DNA from: Pseudomonas mohnii
Lineage (GTDB): Bacteria > Pseudomonadota > Gammaproteobacteria > Pseudomonadales > Pseudomonadaceae
Direction of reading: 5' to 3'
NCBI RefSeq assembly: GCF_900105115.1
Contig: NZ_FNRV01000001.1
Span: forward strand, 868,001-932,000
DNA length: 64,000 nt
Shown here: positions 42,098 through 48,433 of the stretch, piece by piece
How positions within the stretch are numbered: the stretch's first letter is position 1
How the letters are laid out: each line of letters opens with the position of its first letter
The notes under the pieces: generated by a model
Told to the model about the DNA's origin: nothing
What the model saw: the letters and a program-made list of their open reading frames with translations, nothing else
Databases searched by the model: none
Translations under genes and position numbers: made by a program

Positions 42098-42140
42098 CAC
42101 TGCCATTGGCAGTGCCTGTTGACAGAGTTGGCAGTGCCAC
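42098..42140. promoter_or_regulatory. Enhancer (UAS) candidate for the FisR-type activator, sulfur-operon side
   Basis: CACTGCCATTGGCAGTG (42098-42114) is a near-perfect palindrome with 8-base arms, and TTGGCAGTGCCAC (42128-42140) adds further TGGCAG/GTGCCA half-sites. The cluster is about 94-136 bp upstream of the sigma-54 promoter at 41988-42004, the usual distance for an enhancer-binding protein. The same half-sites recur upstream of the cyd operon. Confidence 0.7.
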
Positions 42141-42170
42141 AACAGGATGGATGGATTCTCAGGAGCCACG

Positions 42171-43496
42171 ATGAAGACTTTCTTGCCCACCCCAACCCAC
42201 CCACTCCCGCACTCGGATCAAGTGCAGTCACTGGTTTCATTTCTTGAGCACGAACCACAGCCGATGATCGTGCTCGATCCGAACTACAACATCCTGGCTG
42301 CCAACACGGCCTATCAGCGGCAGTTTGGCAGCGCTGACAAGCCCTTTATTGGCCATAAGTGCTATCAAATCTCACACCACTACGACGTTCCTTGTGATCA
42401 GGCGGGTGAGAACTGTCCGATGAAAAAGGCCCAGGAAATGCGCGGACCGGATCGTGTCTTGCACATTCACCACACGCCTCGCGGTCCAGAGCACGTCGAC
42501 GTCGAACTGCGCCCGATTCTGGATGAGCACGGTGTCATCACGGCCTATGTGGAGCGCCTCACACTGGTTCGCAGCGCCTCAGCGCGACCCAGCAACGAAG
42601 GCCTGGTTGGCCGCTCACCGGCCTTTAACCTTGCCCTGTCCGAGTTGCAGCGGGTGGCCCCATCCATGCTACCGGTACTGCTGCTGGGCGAGTCCGGTAC
42701 GGGCAAAGAGCTGTTCGCCCGCGCCGTACATGAAAACAGCGACCGGGCCACGGGCCCCTTCGTCGTCGTCGATTGCTCGGGATTGCCCGAAACGTTGTTT
42801 GAGAGCGAACTGTTCGGCCATGAAAAAGGGGCATTCACCGGGGCCACCACGCGCAAGCCCGGACTGGTTGAAACGGCCCAGGGCGGCACCTTGTTTCTTG
42901 ATGAGATTGGGGATGTTCCACTGGCCATGCAGGTGAAACTGTTGCGCCTGATCGAATCGGGCACCTATCGCCGTGTCGGCAGTGTCGAGACCCTCCACGC
43001 CAACTTCAGGCTAATTGCCGCGACCCACAAACCCCTGGAAAAAATGATGGAGAACGGTGAGTTCAGGCAGGACCTGTACTACCGCATCAGCGCCTTTCCC
43101 ATTCAGTTGCCCCCCTTGCGCAACCGGGTTGAAGACATCGGTTTGCTTGCCAATTCATTTCTACAACGTGCCGGTACCGGCAAGCGCCGGCTGACAATAG
43201 AGACAGAGGCGCTGACACAACTGCAGCGCCATTCCTGGCCCGGCAATATCCGCGAATTACGCAATGTGCTGGAAAGAGCCAGTCTGTTCGCTGACGATGG
43301 AGTGATCCGCTCCACACATTTACCCCAGGCATCCGTGGCGATACCTCCTCAGCCCCCCGCGTCAACGCCTTTCGACGGCAGCTCGCTGGCGCAGACACTG
43401 GCCACCTTCAAAGGCACCCGCAGTGAACTGGCCAGGCACATGGGCATCAGCGAACGTACGTTGTACAGACGACTGAAAGAACAAGGTTTGGCCTGA
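42171..43496 (+). CDS. fisR: Sigma-54-dependent activator, FisR-type sulfane-sulfur sensor
   Basis: The 441 aa product has a PAS-like N-domain (residues ~25-130), a central AAA+ domain (GESGTGKE Walker [14 protein letters not shown] sigma-54 contact loop; LFLDEIGD Walker [17 protein letters not shown]) and a Fis-type HTH at the end ([20 protein letters not shown]). The N-domain has Cys64, Cys75 and Cys82 with spacings of 11 and 7, the same spacing as Cys53/64/71 recalled for FisR of Cupriavidus, which sense polysulfide. ATG at 42171 has AGGAG six bases upstream; an ATG at 42147 lacks one. It lies between the two operons it probably activates. Confidence 0.85.
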   Translation: MKTFLPTPTHPLPHSDQVQSLVSFLEHEPQPMIVLDPNYNILAANTAYQRQFGSADKPFIGHKCYQISHHYDVPCDQAGENCPMKKAQEMRGPDRVLHIHHTPRGPEHVDVELRPILDEHGVITAYVERLTLVRSASARPSNEGLVGRSPAFNLALSELQRVAPSMLPVLLLGESGTGKELFARAVHENSDRATGPFVVVDCSGLPETLFESELFGHEKGAFTGATTRKPGLVETAQGGTLFLDEIGDVPLAMQVKLLRLIESGTYRRVGSVETLHANFRLIAATHKPLEKMMENGEFRQDLYYRISAFPIQLPPLRNRVEDIGLLANSFLQRAGTGKRRLTIETEALTQLQRHSWPGNIRELRNVLERASLFADDGVIRSTHLPQASVAIPPQPPASTPFDGSSLAQTLATFKGTRSELARHMGISERTLYRRLKEQGLA

Positions 43497-43519
43497 TCAA
43501 TCGCACTCACGCCGCACGA

Positions 43520-43562
43520 CTGCCAACGACTGCCAATCACTGCCACCCTGGCAGGTTGGCAG
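43520..43562. promoter_or_regulatory. Enhancer (UAS) candidate for the FisR-type activator, cyd side
   Basis: Five half-sites lie in 43 bases: CTGCCAA at 43520-43526 and 43530-43536, CTGCCA at 43540-43545, TGGCAG at 43549-43554 and TTGGCAG at 43556-43562. They form nested inverted repeats built from the same half-site as the cluster at 42098-42140. The cluster starts 22 bp after the fisR stop codon and 90-130 bp before the cyd sigma-54 promoter. Confidence 0.7.
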
Positions 43563-43649
43563 CGCATTGACCCGCCAACGCCTGCCGCGCCAGCTCACCA
43601 TGATCACTAAGTCACTGTTTTAAAACGATAAAAACAGACGCCCTCCCCT

Positions 43650-43665
43650 TGGCATGCCGTGTGCT
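43650..43665 (+). promoter_or_regulatory. Sigma-54 (-24/-12) promoter of the cyd operon
   Basis: The site reads TGGCATGCCGTGTGCT, with GG and GC 10 bases apart as required for sigma-54. The -12 element is GTGCT instead of the consensus TTGCT. It lies 12 bases before the cydP start, so the transcript leader would be very short or the start lies close to the ATG. Confidence 0.6.
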
Positions 43666-43676
43666 AACTGCAAGTC

Positions 43677-43853
43677 ATGACCATTTCCGACAAACGACTT
43701 CGACGCCATCTGCTCACGGCAGTAGTGATCAAACTACTGGTGCTGACAGTGCTGTGGTGGCTGTTCATCCGGGATTCGCACGTCAGTGTCGACCCGAACA
43801 TTATCGGCAACCGTTTCGGTGTACCCACCTCGACTCAAGGGGCAAGCAAGTGA
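43677..43853 (+). CDS. cydP: Putative cytochrome oxidase small subunit CydP
   Basis: The 58 aa product starts MTISDKRLRRHLLTAVVIKL and continues LVLTVLWWLFIRDSHVSVDP, with one membrane helix and a C-terminal NIIGNRFG segment. This is the CydP pattern: a short single-span protein encoded just before cydA in several proteobacterial bd oxidase operons. Its stop codon overlaps the cydA start (GTGA at 43850-43853). It probably helps assembly or stability of the oxidase. Confidence 0.8.
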   Translation: MTISDKRLRRHLLTAVVIKLLVLTVLWWLFIRDSHVSVDPNIIGNRFGVPTSTQGASK

Positions 43854-45421
43854 TTTCAGAACACCTGGTAGATTTGTCTCGGCTGCAGTTCGCAGCCACT
43901 GCGCTTTACCACTTTCTTTTCGTACCGCTCACGGTTGGCATGGTGTGGCTGTTGGTCATCATGGAAAGCGTCTATGTGATGACCGGCAATGTCATCTGGA
44001 AAGACATGACGCGCTTCTGGGGCAAGTTATTCGGCATCAACTTCGCCTTGGGGGTGACAACCGGTATCACCCTGGAATTTCAGTTCGGTACCAACTGGGC
44101 GTATTACTCGCACTACGTGGGCGATATCTTCGGTGCGCCGCTGGCCATTGAAGGCCTGATGGCATTCTTTCTTGAATCGACCATGATCGGCCTGTTCTTC
44201 TTTGGCTGGGATCGCCTGAAGAAAGAGCACCACTTGCTGGTCACGCTGCTGATGGCCATCGGTACCAACCTCTCGGCGCTGTGGATTCTGATCGCCAATG
44301 GCTGGATGCAGAACCCGGTGGGTTCAGAATTCAGTTACATCACCATGCGCATGGAGATGGTCGATTTCTGGGCGGTGGTGTTCAACCCGGTGGCCCAGGC
44401 CAAATTTGTGCACACGGTGTCCGCCGGTTATGTCACCGGCTCGATGTTCGTGTTGTCAATTTCCAGCTGGTACTTGCTCAAGCGTCGTGATGTCGAGTTC
44501 GCCAAGCGCAGTTTTCGGGTGGCGGCGGCTTTCGGCCTGGCCTCCGTGCTCAGCGTCATCGTGCTGGGGGATGAGTCGGGTTACACGGTGGGTGAGGCGC
44601 AGCAAACCAAGCTCGCGGCCATGGAAGCCATGTGGGAAACCAAACCCGCACCGGCAGGCCTGACCTTGCTGGCCAGCATCAATGAAGCCGAGTCCAGAAA
44701 TAATTGGGAAGTCGACGTGCCGTGGGTGATGGGCTTGATCGGCACGCGCTCGGTCAGCAAGCAGATCCCGGGCATTCATGACATCAAAGAGAAAAACCGC
44801 GCGCGCATTCTGCGTGGCATTACCGCCGTCAATGCGCTTGAAGCCCTGCGGGCCGATCGCACCGATAAGGCGGCGTTCGAGACCTTCGAAGCCTACAAGG
44901 CGGACCTGGGCTTTGGCCTGCTGCTGAAAAAGTACGTTGAGGATGTCAACCAGGCCACGCCGGCGATTATCGACAAGGCAGTGAACGATACCGTGCCGCG
45001 CGTGACGCCGATGTTCTGGGGGTTCCGGATCATGGTCGCCCTTGGTTTTGCCATGCTCCTGCTGTTCGGGGTGGCCTTCTGGAGCACCTTGCAGTCGGCC
45101 TGCACACGCCGCCGCTGGCTGCTGCGTTGGGCGCTCTGCATGCTGCCCGCGCCCTGGATTGCCTGCGAGCTGGGCTGGTTCGTCGCTGAATATGGCCGTC
45201 AACCCTGGACCATCTACGGCGTGCTGCCCACTCACATGAGTGTCTCCACCCTTAGCATCAATAACCTCTATGGCTCGCTGGCAGGCTTCGTCGCTTTCTA
45301 CACCGTGCTGCTGGTGGTTGAAATGTTCCTGATGGTCAAGTTCGCCCGCCAAGGGCCCGGCAGCCTCGGAACCGGCCGTTATGCTCACGATGCCAACATG
45401 AAGGAACTCCACCATGCTTGA
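43850..45421 (+). CDS. cydA: Cytochrome bd ubiquinol oxidase subunit I, long Q-loop type
   Basis: The 523 aa product begins at GTG 43850 (MISEHLVDLSRLQFAATALY). It has nine membrane segments, His21 as the b595-type ligand region, HTVSAGYVTG for the b558 His, and FWGFRIMVALGF for the b558 Met. The Q-loop is long and E. coli-like (EAMWETKPAPAGLTLL and DLGFGLLLKKYVEDV), placing it in the L subfamily. The usual Pseudomonas cyanide-insensitive CioA has a short loop. The oxidase passes quinol electrons to oxygen; bd enzymes resist sulfide, which fits the neighbouring sulfide genes. It overlaps cydB by 8 bp. Confidence 0.93.
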   Translation: MISEHLVDLSRLQFAATALYHFLFVPLTVGMVWLLVIMESVYVMTGNVIWKDMTRFWGKLFGINFALGVTTGITLEFQFGTNWAYYSHYVGDIFGAPLAIEGLMAFFLESTMIGLFFFGWDRLKKEHHLLVTLLMAIGTNLSALWILIANGWMQNPVGSEFSYITMRMEMVDFWAVVFNPVAQAKFVHTVSAGYVTGSMFVLSISSWYLLKRRDVEFAKRSFRVAAAFGLASVLSVIVLGDESGYTVGEAQQTKLAAMEAMWETKPAPAGLTLLASINEAESRNNWEVDVPWVMGLIGTRSVSKQIPGIHDIKEKNRARILRGITAVNALEALRADRTDKAAFETFEAYKADLGFGLLLKKYVEDVNQATPAIIDKAVNDTVPRVTPMFWGFRIMVALGFAMLLLFGVAFWSTLQSACTRRRWLLRWALCMLPAPWIACELGWFVAEYGRQPWTIYGVLPTHMSVSTLSINNLYGSLAGFVAFYTVLLVVEMFLMVKFARQGPGSLGTGRYAHDANMKELHHA

Positions 45422-46550
45422 TTACGTCACCCTGAAAATTATCTGGTGGGCACTGGTCGGCGTACTGCTGATCGGCTTCGCCATCATGGACGGCCACGAC
45501 ATGGGGGTCGGCACCTTGCTGCCCTTTGTAGGCCGCACGGACCTGGAACGCCGCGTTGCGATCAACACCGTAGGGCCGCACTGGGACGGCAACCAGGTGT
45601 GGTTCATCACTGCCGGCGGCGCACTGTTCGCGGCGTGGCCGGTGGTGTATGCCACCGCGTTCAGCGGGTTTTACTGGGCGATGATTCTGGTCCTGTGGGC
45701 GCTGTTCTTCCGCCCGGTGGGTTTTGACTATCGCAGCAAGATTCACAACGCCAAATGGCGCAGCACGTGGGACTGGGGTCTGTTCATCGGCGGGGCCGTG
45801 CCGCCGCTGGTGTTCGGCATCGCGTTCGGTAACTTGTTGCAAGGCGTACCGTTCCACTTCAACGACATGCTGGTATCGACTTACACCGGGAGTTTCTGGC
45901 AACTGCTGAACCCTTTCGCGCTGCTGACCGGCGTGGTGAGCAGTGCCATGATCACTCTGCAGGGCGGTACTTATCTGGCGCACCGCACTGAAGGCGTGAT
46001 CCAGTCCCGTGCCATCAAGGGCGGGGTTGGCGCGGCGCTGGTGCTGCTGTGCACATTCGTCATTGCCGGCGTCTGGCTGCAATCGATCGACGGCTATCGC
46101 ATTACCTCGGTGGTGGATATCGCCGGGTTGCCGGACATTCTCAACAAGACCGTGGTACACGAAGCGGGGGCCTGGATGGCCAACTATGGCCACTATCCTG
46201 CGTTGTGGCTGCTGCCTGCGCTTGGCTTGGCGGGCGCCGCCGGTGCCGCGCTGTTGCTGCTGATGCGCCGCACACTGGCCGCGTTTGTCGCTTCGTCGCT
46301 CGCGGTGATCGGGGTGATCAGCACCGCCGGTGTATCGATGTTCCCCTTCGTCATGCCGTCGTCAACGGTGCCTGCGGCCAGCCTGACTGTGTGGGACAGC
46401 GTCTCCAGTCATTTAAGCCTGGCCATCATGTTCTGGGCCACGTTGATCTTCATGCCCCTGATCGTGATTTACACCTCGTGGGCGTACCGCGTGATGCGCG
46501 GCAAGGTCACCGTTGCTCAGATCAAAGCCAACGAACATTCCGCCTACTAA
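45414..46550 (+). CDS. cydB: Cytochrome bd ubiquinol oxidase subunit II
   Basis: The 378 aa product starts MLDYVTLKIIWWALVGVLLI. It contains GFAIMDGHDMGVGTLLPFVG, NTVGPHWDGNQVWFITAGGALFA and a C-terminal cluster with STAGVSMFPFVMPSS, all typical of CydB. Eight hydrophobic segments are expected. CydB forms the heterodimer with CydA and contributes the proton channel. Its start lies within the end of cydA, and cydX follows after a short gap. A GAAGGAA-type site precedes ATG at 45414. Confidence 0.95.
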   Translation: MLDYVTLKIIWWALVGVLLIGFAIMDGHDMGVGTLLPFVGRTDLERRVAINTVGPHWDGNQVWFITAGGALFAAWPVVYATAFSGFYWAMILVLWALFFRPVGFDYRSKIHNAKWRSTWDWGLFIGGAVPPLVFGIAFGNLLQGVPFHFNDMLVSTYTGSFWQLLNPFALLTGVVSSAMITLQGGTYLAHRTEGVIQSRAIKGGVGAALVLLCTFVIAGVWLQSIDGYRITSVVDIAGLPDILNKTVVHEAGAWMANYGHYPALWLLPALGLAGAAGAALLLLMRRTLAAFVASSLAVIGVISTAGVSMFPFVMPSSTVPAASLTVWDSVSSHLSLAIMFWATLIFMPLIVIYTSWAYRVMRGKVTVAQIKANEHSAY

Positions 46551-46573
46551 GTGACGGCAGAGGAGTAATAAAC

Positions 46574-46696
46574 ATGTGGTATTTCGCCTGGATGCTGGGG
46601 GTCGGTTTCGCATTGCTACTGGCCATATTGAATGCGATGTGGGGTGAGAACGAAGCTGGCCGCGCCATGAGCGACAATGACGAGACACTGTCATGA
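46574..46696 (+). CDS. cydX: Cytochrome bd small subunit CydX
   Basis: The 40 aa product (MWYFAWMLGVGFALLLAILN followed by AMWGE) matches the CydX pattern: MWYFAW start, one membrane helix and N-AMW-E motif. CydX stabilises the heme groups of bd oxidase in E. coli. A GAGGAGT site lies 9-15 bases before ATG. Its stop overlaps the ybgE start (ATGA at 46693-46696). Confidence 0.93.
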   Translation: MWYFAWMLGVGFALLLAILNAMWGENEAGRAMSDNDETLS

Positions 46697-46980
46697 CGCC
46701 GGGTGTCGCGACGCCCCCGCCCTCCTCACACATTCAAGTGCCGAGTTTGGTTATCGCATTAGTCATCATGCTCGCGTGTACGCTCTACCCTCCCATGATG
46801 GTCTCCCCCGATGGGAAGCCTGACCATGCGCTCGCGACTGCATTGTTCGTCGCCATGAGCGTGGCCTTTGTGAGAGGTGTGGGTTTTGTCCCGCGGATGC
46901 TTGTCTGGCGGTGGCTGTTCTCAGGCTGGACCTGCTTTGCGGCACTTGCAGTGGCCGGCGGGGTCAAGTTTCTGCATTGA
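46693..46980 (+). CDS. ybgE: Cyd operon protein YbgE
   Basis: The 95 aa product has three hydrophobic segments (SLVIALVIMLACTLYPPMMV, LATALFVAMSVAFVRGVGFV, WRWLFSGWTCFAALAVAGGV). Its length, its place behind cydX and the V-R-GVGF-PR motif match YbgE, a membrane protein of unknown role found in cyd operons of gamma-proteobacteria. It overlaps cydX by 4 bp. The operon ends here; no clear terminator follows within the next 200 bp. Confidence 0.82.
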   Translation: MTPGVATPPPSSHIQVPSLVIALVIMLACTLYPPMMVSPDGKPDHALATALFVAMSVAFVRGVGFVPRMLVWRWLFSGWTCFAALAVAGGVKFLH

Positions 46981-47187
46981 GGACTGACGGCTGAACCATC
47001 ACACAAAGAGTCGGAGCCTCAAGACAACCGAACGTTGATCTTGTCTTCACTCCCGTGGAGGGCACCGCGGAAAAGCCACTCGACATATGCAACAGCCGGC
47101 GGTACTTCGGAAAGAGCTCCGAACCCGCCGGCATCGGCTGGCACGTTTGAGATCGACCCCTTGCTGCCGCATCAGTGCCCCCCTATC

Positions 47188-47538
47188 TCACGCAAGGTGA
47201 ACCGGGCATGCGCTATCAATGGATTGGCGACGCTTGACCCATAGCCCGAATTGTTTCATGACCTCGATGACAGGCTCTAACCGGCGTCCGTCAACCGTGA
47301 GTTCGTATTCAACCGTGACGGGCACAGTGGGAAATACAGTCCGTTTGACAAGCCCGGCTTCCTCGAGGGCGCGCAAATCGATGGTCAGCATTCGTTGCGA
47401 AATAGCGGGAATGTCCCGCCTGAGCGCATTGAAGCGCTTTGGCCCGTCGAGCAGGTAGGAGGCAATGAGCAGGCGCCAGCGGCCACCCAGCAAACGCATC
47501 GCTTCTTCGACCGAGCAGCCTGATACGTTGTCTTTCAT
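47188..47538 (-). CDS. HxlR-family transcriptional regulator
   Basis: The 116 aa product shows the HxlR winged helix: CSVEEAMRLLGGRWRLLIAS, then GPKRFNALRRDIPAISQRML and DLRALEEAGLVKRTVF. A Cys at position 8 corresponds to the conserved N-terminal Cys of YodB/HypR-type sensors. It is divergent from a GST gene, and a palindrome lies between. By analogy with thiol-sensing HxlR proteins it may repress the GST gene until electrophiles appear. Confidence 0.87.
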   Translation of the reverse strand: MKDNVSGCSVEEAMRLLGGRWRLLIASYLLDGPKRFNALRRDIPAISQRMLTIDLRALEEAGLVKRTVFPTVPVTVEYELTVDGRRLEPVIEVMKQFGLWVKRRQSIDSACPVHLA

Positions 47539-47560
47539 GGTCAGAATCCCGGATTATCTC

Positions 47561-47579
47561 AGGTATATTTTATGTACCT
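47561..47579. promoter_or_regulatory. Likely HxlR operator before the GST gene
   Basis: AGGTATATTTTATGTACCT has arms AGGTA-AT and AT-TACCT around an AT centre. It lies between the divergent HxlR and GST genes, and HxlR-family dimers recognise spaced TAC/GTA-type inverted repeats. Confidence 0.55.
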
Positions 47580-47688
47580 ATACTACAAAATAGTGCGTTC
47601 TTCCTATTTTATACCTGACATCTAGAATGAGCCGGAGCCGTCTCTGCGTTGGAATTGACAGCGATCACTCATGCTCTGGAGTCTGCAA

Positions 47689-48318
47689 ATGAAGCTGTAC
47701 TACATCCCCGCGTCCTGCTCCCTTTCGCCTCACATCATCCTCAATGAGCTGGGTCTCGAGGCCACACTGATCAAGGTCGATCACAAGAAGCACCTCACCG
47801 AATCGGGCGCCAATTACTTCGAGGTCAACCGCTTGGGCTACGTACCCGCCCTCGAGCTGGACGACGGCACTCTCCTGCGCGAGGGCCCGGCAATCGTGCA
47901 GTATCTGGGTGACCTGAAGCCGGAGCTTGGACTGGTGCCCACTCATGGCACCCTTGATCGCTACCGCCTGCAAGAATGGCTGAACTTCCTGACGTCCGAG
48001 ATTCACAAGGGGTACATTCCGCTGTTGTACTCAACCCTCGCGGGTCAATACGTAGACACTGCCAAGCCAAAGCTGGAGAAGCGCTTCGCCTGGATTGACG
48101 AACAGTTGGCGAGCCGCCCATACCTCATGGGTGATGCGTTCACTGTGGCTGATGCCTATCTGTTCGCTTTGACAGGCTGGGGCCAGGCCGCCTGGTTGAC
48201 CAGCTATTACAAGGCCGACATCCACTTCGATGATTTGCATAACCTCCGTGCCTGGTATGACCGGGTCAAGGTTCGCCCTGCGGTTCAGAAAGCGTTGCGA
48301 GAAGAAGGTCTGGCATGA
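47689..48318 (+). CDS. Glutathione S-transferase, beta class (GstA-like)
   Basis: The 209 aa product starts MKLYYIPASCSLSPHIILNE, where the Cys10 and Ser positions match the beta-class motif (Cys10 in ASCSLSPHI). GYVPALELDDGTLLREGPAIVQYLGDL provides the cis-Pro and the glutathione site. The C-domain includes PYLMGDAFTVADAYLFALTGW, the helix N-capping box. Beta-class GSTs conjugate or reduce electrophiles and protect against them. ATG at 47689 follows CTGGAG. It is divergent from the HxlR gene. Confidence 0.9.
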   Translation: MKLYYIPASCSLSPHIILNELGLEATLIKVDHKKHLTESGANYFEVNRLGYVPALELDDGTLLREGPAIVQYLGDLKPELGLVPTHGTLDRYRLQEWLNFLTSEIHKGYIPLLYSTLAGQYVDTAKPKLEKRFAWIDEQLASRPYLMGDAFTVADAYLFALTGWGQAAWLTSYYKADIHFDDLHNLRAWYDRVKVRPAVQKALREEGLA

Positions 48319-48433
48319 AGCGACGCACAGGCCGATTTAGACAGTTATCGACAATAGAAGGACATTGGATGCTCGTCGTTGATCGCTGTAGCAGAGGCAA
48401 CAACGATTAGCCGCTCACTTGAACAGTAGCCCT

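Noticed and set aside
43850..46550. Calling the oxidase CioAB
   Set aside because: Subunit I has a long, E. coli-like Q-loop and the operon carries cydX, cydP and ybgE, which fit CydAB better than the short-loop Cio enzyme.
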